A stretch of 64,000 bases of DNA from positions 1 to 64,000 of the forward strand of contig JAGHVB010000055.1 of NCBI GenBank assembly GCA_018064525.1, in the 5' to 3' direction. Made by a program: the position numbers and the translations under genes. The number at the start of each line of letters is the position of its first letter. Position 1 is the first letter of the stretch. Origin of the DNA: Candidatus Treponema merdequi. GTDB taxonomy: Bacteria > Spirochaetota > Spirochaetia > Treponematales > Treponemataceae. The notes below the pieces were generated by a model, which saw only the letters and a program-made list of their open reading frames with translations, made no database searches and was not told the DNA's origin. Shown here piece after piece: positions 45,440 to 54,130 of this stretch.

Positions 45440-45525
45440 TATCATCAGAGTGTGGAATTGTGAAATTCCATCTGTAAAAAATTAAAAAATGCTATTTTAA
45501 TTAATAACTTTTTTATATCTCCCTT

Positions 45526-45560
45526 GCAGCTCGTCACGTTGTGGCGGGCTGCTTTTTTTT
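45526..45560 (+). terminator. Terminator of the giant surface-protein gene
   Basis: GCAGCTCG (45526-45533) pairs with CGGGCTGC (45545-45552), with an inner CAC/GTG pair, followed by eight T. CTCCCT and AGGGAG could extend the stem outside. Confidence 0.88.
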
Positions 45561-45592
45561 GAGGGAGCTTTGATTGTGAAGTTCCACTTGAA

Positions 45593-46756
45593 TTATTTCA
45601 GGTATTCTCTGATTTTATCGGCGTAGAGTTTTACGCGGTCTGGTGTGATGAAGCTTGCTTCTTTGAGTGAAGGAACAGGGCCTGATGGTGTTGCGGCTGA
45701 CCAGAAGCGGACGTCGTCTGCGAGTGTGTCATGTGATTCACCGGTTGAGGCTGCGGGAGCGAGCATTGTGTTTTTTGAAAGTTCTTTCTGAGAGTCAGGT
45801 GTTGAAAGATTCTGTAAAATGGAATTTATAAAGTTTCCGTTTTTCATTTTAACTGCAACAATTTCTGGAGCGATGATTGCTGCTGTTTCTTTCTGTTCCT
45901 GTGGAAACATTGTAATGTTGTAATATTTATTGAGTACATATGGAAATGTTCTGTGAAGTGAAAGTGAAGTAACGGCAGATCCCATGTGATGTTCTTTCAT
46001 TAAAAATTCCATTTGTGACTGAGTAAGTGTTGTCCATTTTGCAAAAAGCAATCCGATTTTTTGAAGTGATTTAATTTCGTCGAGAACTTTTTTTAGTTCG
46101 TATGGTAAATCAGAAAGAGTACTTTGTGCTTTGTTGAGTTCGGAACAGAGTGCAAAATATTCATTGATTGTCATCATGCTCTGTGCGTATGAACTTACAA
46201 AACCGAAAAGTTCTGTGTCATCTGCACCGCATACTGCAAGTGGAACTGATGCTTTTGTGTTTATATCAGTAAGAAACTGTTTTAAGTTTGTGAGTGATTT
46301 TGGTTCTGCAAGATTCAGCATGTTCTGATAAGAAGTGTAAATTGAAAATCCAAAGTGGTCGAGTAAAACAGGCATTGCATAAAACTTGTTGTTGGAAATT
46401 ACGCTGTATCTGATTTTTGTCGGAAATGCCTGCATGATTGAAACTGGAATCTGTTTTGAATTGAGCTCAATTATTGAACGCGAGTTGTAAGAAAAGATGA
46501 CTGCATATTTTTTTGTATTCTGTTCAAAAAGAGGTTTTGTTTCGCTCAGTGTTGTAAAGTGAACGCGCGATTTTTTATCTGCAAGACTTTTTGTAATCTG
46601 ATCTTCGATTGCTTTTTGAATTTCTGGTGTGAGCTGATAGAAAGCAATTTGTGTTGTGTTTGTTCTGATAAAGTGTGTGATGATTGCTGCTGTTGTCAGA
46701 AGAAGTGCTGTGATAACTGAGATTAAAATAATGTGAGCTTTTTTTGTAAATTCCAT
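45593..46756 (-). CDS. Membrane-anchored solute-binding-like protein
   Basis: From the ATG at 46756 this is a 387-aa protein with an uncleaved-looking N-terminal TM (about 7-27, AHIILISVITALLLTTAAII) and an extracytoplasmic body. The body resembles a type-I ABC solute-binding fold (YAMPVLLDHFGFSIYTS, hinge-like TPSGPVPSL near the end). It has no lipobox and no transporter genes nearby. AAGGA lies about 11 nt upstream; the longer frame to 46867 runs across the promoter region of this gene and overlaps the metal operon operator, so it was not used. It converges with the giant gene. Function unknown. Confidence 0.7.
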   Translation of the reverse strand: MEFTKKAHIILISVITALLLTTAAIITHFIRTNTTQIAFYQLTPEIQKAIEDQITKSLADKKSRVHFTTLSETKPLFEQNTKKYAVIFSYNSRSIIELNSKQIPVSIMQAFPTKIRYSVISNNKFYAMPVLLDHFGFSIYTSYQNMLNLAEPKSLTNLKQFLTDINTKASVPLAVCGADDTELFGFVSSYAQSMMTINEYFALCSELNKAQSTLSDLPYELKKVLDEIKSLQKIGLLFAKWTTLTQSQMEFLMKEHHMGSAVTSLSLHRTFPYVLNKYYNITMFPQEQKETAAIIAPEIVAVKMKNGNFINSILQNLSTPDSQKELSKNTMLAPAASTGESHDTLADDVRFWSAATPSGPVPSLKEASFITPDRVKLYADKIREYLK

Positions 46757-46849
46757 ACTGAGTCCCGTCCTTTTTGATATTAACAGTATAATTTTTTTGG
46801 TGGAATTTGGAAAGACTGGAAATGTAAGTGTAAAATCATGTATTTTTTT

Positions 46850-46924
46850 ATTTGAACAGTTGTTCAAATGTTGACAAAAGGAAGGATGATGGATATATTA
46901 ATACTTGAACAAATGCTCAAGTAT
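46850..46924 (+). promoter_or_regulatory. Metal-operon promoter flanked by two ArsR-type operators
   Basis: Operator 1 (46850-46869) has perfect 9-bp arms, ATTTGAACA and TGTTCAAAT, around GT. The promoter is TTGACA (46871-46876), a 17-bp spacer and TATATT (46894-46899). Operator 2 (46901-46924) has 11-bp arms, ATACTTGAACA and TGCTCAAGTAT, with one mismatch around AA. The TTGAACA-N2-TGTTCAA core is the kind of 12-2-12 repeat bound by SmtB/CzrA zinc sensors. Operator 2 covers the transcription start. Confidence 0.85.
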
Positions 46925-46959
46925 ACAATTATGAGCCTTTTTTGTTTAACGGAGGTTTT

Positions 46960-47295
46960 ATGCCGCAGACTGCAAATCTTGCAAAACAGATTAAATCAAA
47001 GATTCCTGATGAAGATACAATTAATGAACTTGCAGAACTTTTTAAGGTTTTCGCAGATTCCACCAGAACAAAAATAATGAGCTGTCTTGAGGTTAAAGAT
47101 CTTAATGTGGGTGAACTTGCTGAGATTTTGGGAATGACTGTTTCGGCTGTTTCACATCAACTTCGTGTGCTGCGAAGCGCAAAGCTTGTCAAAGGAACAA
47201 AAGAAGGAAAAGAAGTTAAATATTCTCTTGATGACAATCATGTTGCGATGATTATCGAATGCGGATTGTCACACTTAAGGGAAGAGGAGAAATAA
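46960..47295 (+). CDS. ArsR/SmtB-family zinc-type metal-sensing repressor
   Basis: A 111-aa winged-helix repressor. The HTH is VGELAEILGMTVSAVSHQLRVLRSAKLV. The C-terminal helix carries the exact alpha5 metal-site pattern D-x-H-x10-H-x2-E (Asp92, His94, His105, Glu108), which in SmtB/CzrA binds Zn(II) or Co(II). The cysteine-rich alpha3N site of CadC is absent. GGAGG lies 4 nt before the ATG at 46960. It is the first gene of the metal operon and should repress it through the two operators just upstream. Confidence 0.93.
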   Translation: MPQTANLAKQIKSKIPDEDTINELAELFKVFADSTRTKIMSCLEVKDLNVGELAEILGMTVSAVSHQLRVLRSAKLVKGTKEGKEVKYSLDDNHVAMIIECGLSHLREEEK

Positions 47296-47296
47296 A

Positions 47297-47515
47297 ATGA
47301 AAAAAACTTATAACATTGAAGTAGACTGCGCTAACTGTGCAAATAAAATGGAAGACGCTGCAAAAAAGACAGAAGGCGTTGTAAATGCAACTGTTAATTT
47401 CATGCTTTTGAAAATGACTGTAGAATTTTCTGACGTCGCAGATGAAAAAGAAGTAATGAAGCGTGTTTTGAAAAACTGCAGAAAAGTGGAAGATGACTGC
47501 GAAATTGAATTTTAA
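47297..47515 (+). CDS. Free-standing heavy-metal-associated (HMA) domain protein
   Basis: A 72-aa HMA/CopZ-like ferredoxin-fold domain with the metal-binding CANC motif (YNIEVDCANCANKMEDA). It has an unusually acidic, Cys-containing end (KNCRKVEDDCEIEF). It begins 1 nt after the arsR-type stop with GAGGAG upstream. The neighbouring P-type ATPase lacks an N-terminal HMA domain, so this protein probably acts as its detached metal-binding domain or chaperone. Confidence 0.88.
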   Translation: MKKTYNIEVDCANCANKMEDAAKKTEGVVNATVNFMLLKMTVEFSDVADEKEVMKRVLKNCRKVEDDCEIEF

Positions 47516-47567
47516 TTCTGTATAAAAAATATGAAAAGCAGAATTTGAAATTGAATAAGAGGGTGTT

Positions 47568-49496
47568 ATGACTAAGAAGCAGAAAAAAGTTTTTATCAGA
47601 ATTATTATTTCTATAATTCTGATGACATTGATTTTGTTATGTCCTGAAAAAATCGATGAGTATAAAATATTAAACCGTGGGCTTAAATTCTGGCTTTGTC
47701 TTATTCCTTATTTTGTAATCGGCTATGACATTTTGATAAAAGCTTTTAAAGGAATTATTCACGGTCAGCCTTGTGATGAAAATTTTCTGATGGCACTTGC
47801 AACTGCCGGAGCTCTTGCTCTCGGTGAAAAAACAGAAGGTGTTGCGGTCATGCTCTTTTATCAGATTGGAGAACTTTTTCAGTCGATTGCTGTCGGTAAA
47901 AGCCGTAAAAGTATTTCAGCTCTTATGGATATCCGTCCTGATTATGCAAACCTTGAAACAGAAAACGGTAAATGTGAAATCGTTGATCCAGAAAGTGTTG
48001 TTCCGGGAAGTACAATTGTTGTAATGCCCGGCGAAAAAATTCCGCTTGATGGAAAAATCATTGAGGGAACAACTACACTTGATACTTCTGCTCTTACTGG
48101 CGAAAGTATTCCGCGTGAAGTGAACGGCGGTGATGAAGTTTTAAGCGGTTGTATTAATTTAAGTGGAATGATAAAAGTCTGCACTTCGAAAGCAGCAGGT
48201 GAATCTACTGCTTCAAAAATTCTTGAACTTGTTCAGAATGCCGGAAGCAGAAAATCAAAATCTGAAAATTTCATTTCTAAATTTGCAAAAATTTATACAC
48301 CGGCTGTCTGCATTGCAGCACTTGCGCTTGCAATAATTCCACCTGCTGTAAATTTTATTTTCTTTAGCCAGAACGAAAATTTTTTCAACGCACTTCGTTC
48401 TCAATATACATTGACCTGGGTTTACCGTGCTTTGACTTTTCTTGTAATAAGCTGTCCTTGTGCACTAGTTATAAGCATTCCGCTTTCGTTTTTTGCCGGA
48501 ATCGGAGCTGCTTCTTCAAATGGAATTCTCGTTAAGGGTTCTTCTTTTATTGAAGCGCTTTCAAAAGTTAAATATCTTGTCTTTGATAAAACCGGAACAA
48601 TGACAAAAGGTGTTTTTGAAGTAACGGGTGTTCATCACAGTACTCTTGAAAATGAAAAGCTTCTTGAGTATGCAGCACTTGCAGAAAGTTTTTCAAATCA
48701 TCCGATAAGCAGAAGTCTTGCAAAAGCATTTGGCCGCGAAATTGATAAATCTCGTGTAAAGGATGTCAAAGAAATCAGCGGTCATGGTGTAATGGCTTTT
48801 GTTGACGGTAAAGAAGTTCTTATCGGAAATGATAAACTTATGAAACGTGAAAACATCGCGTTTATCGACTGTCATCATGAAGGAACAATTGTTCATATCG
48901 CAATTGAAAAACAATATGCAGGTCACATTGTAATTTCTGATGTGATAAAGCCAGATGCAAAAGATGCTGTAAAAAAATTAAAGGAAAATGGAATTTTAAA
49001 AACTGTAATGCTTACAGGAGATACCGAATCTGTAGCAGAAAAGGTTGCTCAGGAAATTCAGATAGATGAAGTTTATTCAGGGCTTTTGCCTTGTGATAAA
49101 GTTTCAAAAGTAGAAGAACTTCTTGCAGAAAAAAAAGCAGGAAGTCTTCTTGCGTTTGTCGGAGACGGAATTAACGATGCACCTGTCTTAACCCGAAGTG
49201 ATGTCGGTATTTCGATGGGTGCAATCGGAAGTGACGCTGCGATTGAAGCAAGTGATGTTGTGTTGATGGATGACAGTCCTTTAAAGATTGTTAAAGCGAT
49301 CAAAATTGCAAAACAGTGTATGCGCATTGTTTATGAAAATATCGGTTTTGCACTTTTTATAAAAGCTTTATGTCTTGTATTGGGTGCATTCGGCATCGGT
49401 TCAATGTGGTTTGCAATTTTTGCTGATGTCGGTGTCATGGTTTTGTGTGTAATAAATGCAATAGGAGTTTTTTTGTGGCAAAAGAAAATATCTTGA
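47568..49496 (+). CDS. P1B-type heavy-metal ATPase (Zn/Cd/Pb type)
   Basis: A 642-aa metal-exporting P-type ATPase. It shows the TGES actuator loop (ALTGESIPREV), the transmembrane SCPCALV motif (Cys296-Pro-Cys298), phosphorylated Asp340 in DKTGT, the SNHPIS motif of the nucleotide-binding domain, and GDGINDAP near 532. The Asp in the last TM helices (FADVGVMVLCVINA) matches the conserved Asp of ZntA-like pumps, pointing to Zn(II)/Cd(II)/Pb(II). The N-terminal HMA domain usual in ZntA is missing and is encoded by the preceding gene. GAGGG precedes the start. Its 3' end overlaps the next gene by 22 nt. Confidence 0.93.
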   Translation: MTKKQKKVFIRIIISIILMTLILLCPEKIDEYKILNRGLKFWLCLIPYFVIGYDILIKAFKGIIHGQPCDENFLMALATAGALALGEKTEGVAVMLFYQIGELFQSIAVGKSRKSISALMDIRPDYANLETENGKCEIVDPESVVPGSTIVVMPGEKIPLDGKIIEGTTTLDTSALTGESIPREVNGGDEVLSGCINLSGMIKVCTSKAAGESTASKILELVQNAGSRKSKSENFISKFAKIYTPAVCIAALALAIIPPAVNFIFFSQNENFFNALRSQYTLTWVYRALTFLVISCPCALVISIPLSFFAGIGAASSNGILVKGSSFIEALSKVKYLVFDKTGTMTKGVFEVTGVHHSTLENEKLLEYAALAESFSNHPISRSLAKAFGREIDKSRVKDVKEISGHGVMAFVDGKEVLIGNDKLMKRENIAFIDCHHEGTIVHIAIEKQYAGHIVISDVIKPDAKDAVKKLKENGILKTVMLTGDTESVAEKVAQEIQIDEVYSGLLPCDKVSKVEELLAEKKAGSLLAFVGDGINDAPVLTRSDVGISMGAIGSDAAIEASDVVLMDDSPLKIVKAIKIAKQCMRIVYENIGFALFIKALCLVLGAFGIGSMWFAIFADVGVMVLCVINAIGVFLWQKKIS

Positions 49497-51823
49497 CTTT
49501 AAAAGAATTAAAACCTGGTGAATCTGCAAGAATTAAATCTGTCGGAGGAACAGGCGGTCTCAGACAGCATTTTCTTGATATGGGAGTAATTCCGGGAGCG
49601 GTAATTACACTTGTTAAATTTGCACCGATGGGAGATCCGATGGAACTTATGATTCACGGATATTCTCTCACTCTCAGACTTGCAGATGCTGCAAAAATTA
49701 AGGTTGTAAAAATTTCGAAAGAAGAAAAAGATAAAGAAGTTGTTCAGCAGCTTTTGAATGTTGCTCACCCTGGTCTTGGTGAAGACGGAAAATATCATGT
49801 AAAAGAATCAGAAAATCCGCTTCCTAAAGACTTTACATTATCTTTTGCACTCGTTGGAAATCAGAACTGCGGAAAAACAACTTTGTTCAATCAGCTTACA
49901 GGCAGCAACCAGCATGTCGGAAATTTTCCGGGTGTTACGGTTGACCAGAAAAGCGGACCTGTCAGAGAAATTTCAAATACTCTTGTGACAGATCTTCCCG
50001 GCATCTATTCTTTAAGTCCTTACACGGCAGAAGAAATTGTTTCCCGCGATTTTATTCTCAACAATCATCCTGCCGGAATCATCAATATTGTTGATGCGAC
50101 AAACATCGAACGTAATCTCTATCTGACTTTGCAGTTAATGGAACTTGATGTGCCGATGGTCCTTGCACTTAATATGATGGACGAAGTAAAAGGCAATGGC
50201 GGAACAATTAAAATCAATGCGATGGAAGAGATGCTCGGAATTCCTGTCATTCCAATCAGTGCAAACAGAAATGAAGGTGTTGATGAATTGATTGAACATG
50301 CGCTTCATGTTGCAAAATATCAGGAACGTCCAGGACGAACTGATTTTTGTGACAAAGAAAATGATGCTCCTGTTCACCGTGCAATTCACTCGATGATGCA
50401 TCTTATCGAAGATCATGCGGCGTCTCATGCAATTCCAGTAAGGTTTGCCGCAACAAAAATTATTGAAGGCGATGAAATCATTTTAAATAAACTCGACTTT
50501 TCAAAAAACGAACTTGAAATGATAGAACATATCATCATTCAGCTTGAAGAAGAACGCTGTCTTGACCGCGCTGCCGCAATTGCTGATATGAGATTTGGTT
50601 TTATCAGGAATCTCTGTAATAAAACAGTTGTAAAACCGCGCGAAAGCCGTGAACACAAAAGAAGCCAGGTGATTGATAAAGTCCTGACCGGAAAATTTAC
50701 AGCGCTTCCATTTTTTGCAGCAATAATGTGTCTTGTATTTTATCTTTCATTCCATTTAATCGGCGGAAACTTACAGATACTTCTGCAGCGTGCAATTGAT
50801 TTCTGTGTTTCAAAATTGAACGGACTTTTAATTTCTACTGGTGTAAATGAAGTTCTTCGTTCTCTTGTCATCGACGGAATCTGTGCCGGTGTCGGAAGTA
50901 TTCTTTCGTTCATTCCGATTATTCTTGTTCTGTTTCTATTTCTTTCTCTTATGGAAGATTCGGGGTATATTGCGCGCGTTGCATTTTTTATGGATAAGCT
51001 GCTCCGTAAAATCGGTCTGTCAGGAAGAAGTATTGTTCCGCTTTTGATCGGTTTTGGCTGTACAGTTCCAGCTGTAATGTCTACAAGAACACTGCCTTCA
51101 AAACGCGACCGAAAGATGACAATTCTTCTGACTCCGTTTATGAGCTGTACTGCAAAACTTCCGGTGTTTGCATTTTTTGCAAGCGCATTTTTCCCGAAGG
51201 TTGCAGGATTTGTGATGGCAGGTCTGTATCTTTTCAGTATTGTGATTGGAATTGCTGTTGCGTTTTTATTCCGTGCGACAATTTTTAAAGGTGAACCTGT
51301 TCCGTTTGTAATGGAACTTCCGAATTACAGAATGCCTGGTATAAAAAATACTGTTCAGCTTTTGTGGGAAAAAGCAAAAGATTTTATTTACAAAGCGTTT
51401 ACAGTAATTTTCATTGCATCTATTGTAATCTGGATTCTGCAGAATTTTGATCTGAGCTTTACTTTGACAGATGACATCGATAAAAGTATTCTTGCAAAGA
51501 TTGCGGGAATGCTTGTTCCTGTTTTCAAACCGATCGGACTTGGTGACTGGAGAATCGTAACTTCTCTTATCACTGGTGTCATGGCTAAAGAAAGTGTAGT
51601 TGCAACATTACAGATTCTGTTCGTCGGAATTCCACTTACATCTGTTTTAACAACAGCGAGTGCTGTGAGTATGATGATTTTCTGTCTTTTGTATGTTCCG
51701 TGTGTTGCATCGATTGCTGCAGTCGGTCGCGAGCTTGGAAAAAAGACTGCGGCATGGCTTGTTGTCTGGCAGTGCTTTGTTGCCTGGGTGTGTGCACTTG
51801 CAGTTTATTTGATTTTACTTTAA
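49475..51823 (+). CDS. feoB: FeoA-FeoB fusion ferrous iron transporter
   Basis: A 782-aa fusion. Residues about 5-75 are FeoA (SH3-like: LKPGESARIKSVGGTGG, LRQHFLDMGVIPGA). A linker leads to the FeoB G domain with G1 GNQNCGKTT (128-136), G3 DLPGIYSLSPYT, G4 NMMD and G5 SANRNEG. The membrane part has the SGYIARVAFFMD and GFGCTVPAVMSTRTL blocks. The GTG at 49475 has AGGAG 7 nt upstream; the longer frame from 49445 was rejected. It is coupled to the zinc-type ATPase by a 22-nt overlap and so is expected to be controlled by the zinc-type repressor, an unusual setting for an iron importer. Confidence 0.93.
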   Translation: MAKENILTLKELKPGESARIKSVGGTGGLRQHFLDMGVIPGAVITLVKFAPMGDPMELMIHGYSLTLRLADAAKIKVVKISKEEKDKEVVQQLLNVAHPGLGEDGKYHVKESENPLPKDFTLSFALVGNQNCGKTTLFNQLTGSNQHVGNFPGVTVDQKSGPVREISNTLVTDLPGIYSLSPYTAEEIVSRDFILNNHPAGIINIVDATNIERNLYLTLQLMELDVPMVLALNMMDEVKGNGGTIKINAMEEMLGIPVIPISANRNEGVDELIEHALHVAKYQERPGRTDFCDKENDAPVHRAIHSMMHLIEDHAASHAIPVRFAATKIIEGDEIILNKLDFSKNELEMIEHIIIQLEEERCLDRAAAIADMRFGFIRNLCNKTVVKPRESREHKRSQVIDKVLTGKFTALPFFAAIMCLVFYLSFHLIGGNLQILLQRAIDFCVSKLNGLLISTGVNEVLRSLVIDGICAGVGSILSFIPIILVLFLFLSLMEDSGYIARVAFFMDKLLRKIGLSGRSIVPLLIGFGCTVPAVMSTRTLPSKRDRKMTILLTPFMSCTAKLPVFAFFASAFFPKVAGFVMAGLYLFSIVIGIAVAFLFRATIFKGEPVPFVMELPNYRMPGIKNTVQLLWEKAKDFIYKAFTVIFIASIVIWILQNFDLSFTLTDDIDKSILAKIAGMLVPVFKPIGLGDWRIVTSLITGVMAKESVVATLQILFVGIPLTSVLTTASAVSMMIFCLLYVPCVASIAAVGRELGKKTAAWLVVWQCFVAWVCALAVYLILL

Positions 51824-51841
51824 ATTTCAGAGGGGTAAGTT

Positions 51842-52762
51842 ATGGATCATAAGAGCTATTTGTTTTTTGACTGCGAGTGTGCAAACTGTTTTGATGGAAT
51901 CGGTAAAATCTGCAGTCTCGGTTATGTTTTGACAGATGATGAATTTAATGTTCTCGAAAGCGAAGATATCGTTATGAATCCAGAAACAGAATTTGACTGG
52001 TATCTTTTCAGTCCGAAAAATACATGTCAGCTTGCATACAGCAAAGATTTTTTCAGGGCAAATCCAAACTTTGATGCATATTATAAAAGAATAAAAAAAC
52101 TTTTTACAAACGGAAATACTTATGTTCTCGGATTTGCAGTTGGCAATGATGTCGGATTTGTAAACAGCGCTTGTGAAAGATATTATCTTGATTACATTAA
52201 TTACCGTGCATTTGATGTCGAAAAGCTCCTTTCTTCAACTTTTGATACAAGAAAAAAACTTTTTGAATGGGCAGAATTTCTTGAATGTGACACATCTGCT
52301 CTGGCATCTCATAAAAGCGTTGATGATGCGATGACTACTATGCTTGTTTTAAAAAAAGCGCTTGAAAAACACGGTAAATCAGCAGAAGAAATTTTCAAAG
52401 AATACAAAGATTTCTTTATTACAACAGAACAGGTTGTTCAGCAGGCAGAAGAAAGAAAATACAAAAAAGAAATGACTGCAAAAATAAAGGAATATTACAA
52501 CAAGCGTTCTCCAAATCCGATCAGAAAAACATGGGCCGGTCAGAAATTTGAAATCAACAAAAAGGTTTTTACCGACCTTGACCGTGCGTTAAATATTGCA
52601 AAAAGAATTTATGAGGGCGGCGGAGTTATTTTTGAACGCCTTAAAGACAAAGGAAATGTTGTTTTTCTTGATGATAACATAGAGCCGGAAAAAAAGGCTT
52701 CGATGGAACGAAAAGGCCTTAAAATCATTCTTGCAGAAGAAATTGAGCGTATCATCAAATAG
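51842..52762 (+). CDS. DEDDh 3'-5' exonuclease-like protein with a BRCT-like tail
   Basis: A 306-aa protein. The N-terminal DnaQ-like fold has the first motif FFDCECAN (Asp10, Glu12) and the late HKSVDDA motif near 156-162. GFAVGNDVGFV supplies the central motif. After a basic helical linker (about 195-225), the last about 75 residues (GQKFEINKKVF, then IYEGGGVIFERL and ERKGLKIILAEEI) look like a BRCT domain with its GG turn. Such proteins may process DNA ends, but the function is not established. GAGGGG precedes the ATG. It lies 18 nt after feoAB and may be read from the same transcript. Confidence 0.72.
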   Translation: MDHKSYLFFDCECANCFDGIGKICSLGYVLTDDEFNVLESEDIVMNPETEFDWYLFSPKNTCQLAYSKDFFRANPNFDAYYKRIKKLFTNGNTYVLGFAVGNDVGFVNSACERYYLDYINYRAFDVEKLLSSTFDTRKKLFEWAEFLECDTSALASHKSVDDAMTTMLVLKKALEKHGKSAEEIFKEYKDFFITTEQVVQQAEERKYKKEMTAKIKEYYNKRSPNPIRKTWAGQKFEINKKVFTDLDRALNIAKRIYEGGGVIFERLKDKGNVVFLDDNIEPEKKASMERKGLKIILAEEIERIIK

Positions 52763-52854
52763 AAGTCTTTTATAAATAAATTCATAAAAAAATCAGAAAA
52801 AGTAACAGAAAAAATAGTTTTAAGTGTTAAATTATAGACGGAGTTATAAAGTCA

Positions 52855-53343
52855 ATGCAAACTTTAACAAATCGCGATTTTGCAGAACTCTATCAAAAGT
52901 TTGGACCAATGGTATTAAGAAGATGCCGCTTTATCCTTAAAGATGAGGAAAAAGCACTCGATGCGATGCAAGATGTTTTTCTTCGTATCATGGAACATAA
53001 AGAGTCAGTTACTAATGTATGTGCAAGCTTGTTTTATGTTACGGCAACTCGTATTTGCCTGAATAAAATCAGATCTGATAAGTTGAGGAGCGGACCTGAT
53101 TTTGAAACAATTGCACAGGTCATGGTTGATGATTTTTCGTCAAAAGAAACTGATAAAGTAGAAGCTGCATTCATTCTGGAAAAGATTTTTGATTCGAGGG
53201 ATCAGAAAGATAAAATGATTGCAACGCTTCATTATGTTGATGGTCTTACACTGGAAGAGACTGCAAATGAAGTAGGAATGTCTGTATCTGGTATTCGAAA
53301 ACGGTTGTCAGAATTACAGAAGTATGCACGAAAAACAAATTAA
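52855..53343 (+). CDS. ECF-type RNA polymerase sigma factor
   Basis: A 162-aa alternative sigma factor with region 2 (about 8-72: FAELYQKFGPMVLRRCRFILKDEEKALDAMQDVFLRIM) and region 4 (about 108-158: LHYVDGLTLEETANEVGMSVSGIRKRLSELQKYAR). GGAG lies upstream of the ATG. AGTAACA at 52801-52807 with an AT-rich stretch about 16 bp downstream could be an autoregulated ECF promoter, but this is weak. An anti-sigma-like membrane protein and a secreted caspase gene follow with short spacings (10 and 18 nt), which defines a three-gene operon. Confidence 0.9.
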   Translation: MQTLTNRDFAELYQKFGPMVLRRCRFILKDEEKALDAMQDVFLRIMEHKESVTNVCASLFYVTATRICLNKIRSDKLRSGPDFETIAQVMVDDFSSKETDKVEAAFILEKIFDSRDQKDKMIATLHYVDGLTLEETANEVGMSVSGIRKRLSELQKYARKTN

Positions 53344-53353
53344 GGAGTTTTAA

Positions 53354-54112
53354 ATGATTCCACAATTATTATTAGAAGAAATTAATCTTGGTGAAAAAAA
53401 AGCAGAAGATTATTACGATAAATATGGAAAAGAAGAACTTGAAGCTGCGTTAAAGGAACTCAGAAAATCTGATGAAGAAATTCTTTTGCAGTATCCTTTT
53501 GAAAAGGTGATACCGGAAAAATTAAAATCAGAAGAGAGTGCGGATAAGAATGTTAAGATTGTTGATTTTGCAAAATTCCGAAAAGTTGGTTTTGCAGCAG
53601 CTGCAGCACTTGCTGTTCTTGTAAGTGCTCCGATTGTTATCCGTTCGTTAAATTCAGATACTGCTCAGAATGATTCAATCAGATTAAAAGGCGCAGAATC
53701 AAAACAGACTCTTAAACTTTACAAACAGGATGGCGGTTCCGCAGTTTTATTGAATAATGGTGCAAAAGTAAAATCTGGTGATGTAATTCAGATTTCTTAT
53801 GTAGCCGGCAAAAATGATTATGGACTTATTTTCAGTATTGATGGAAATGGAAATGTAACTAAACATTTTCCAGATTCAACATGGAAAGCTGCAAAATTAA
53901 ATCATAATATGATTGAAGTTCCGCTTGATTTTTCTTATGAACTTGATGATGCACCAAATTATGAATGTTTTGTTTTTGTAACTGGAGATAAGCCTTTTGT
54001 TCTTGATGAATTGAGTATGATTGATTCTAAAGATGCAAAACTTGATATTATTAAAGATTCTCAGTATGTTCCAAAAACTTGCGTAAAATCAATTTTTATG
54101 TTGAAAAAATAA
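53354..54112 (+). CDS. Membrane anti-sigma-like protein with an extracytoplasmic beta domain
   Basis: A 252-aa single-span protein. An acidic cytoplasmic part (1-75) is helical and could bind the sigma factor. TM is about 77-96 (GFAAAAALAVLVSAPIVI). The outer part (about 110-252) is beta-rich (SGDVIQISYVAGKNDYGLIFSIDGNGNVTKHFP), resembling DUF4384-type domains that accompany bacterial caspase-like proteins. No zinc-binding HxxxCxxC anti-sigma motif is visible. AAGGAG lies just before the ATG. Its position between an ECF sigma gene and the caspase gene is the main argument for an anti-sigma role. Confidence 0.65.
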   Translation: MIPQLLLEEINLGEKKAEDYYDKYGKEELEAALKELRKSDEEILLQYPFEKVIPEKLKSEESADKNVKIVDFAKFRKVGFAAAAALAVLVSAPIVIRSLNSDTAQNDSIRLKGAESKQTLKLYKQDGGSAVLLNNGAKVKSGDVIQISYVAGKNDYGLIFSIDGNGNVTKHFPDSTWKAAKLNHNMIEVPLDFSYELDDAPNYECFVFVTGDKPFVLDELSMIDSKDAKLDIIKDSQYVPKTCVKSIFMLKK

Positions 54113-54130
54113 TCCAGGGAAAAGATTAAT

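Noticed and set aside
45593-46867. Longer start (46867) for the minus-strand binding-like gene
   Set aside because: The extra 37 residues would cross the gene's own likely promoter and the first metal operator, and the TM segment and ribosome-binding site fit the ATG at 46756.
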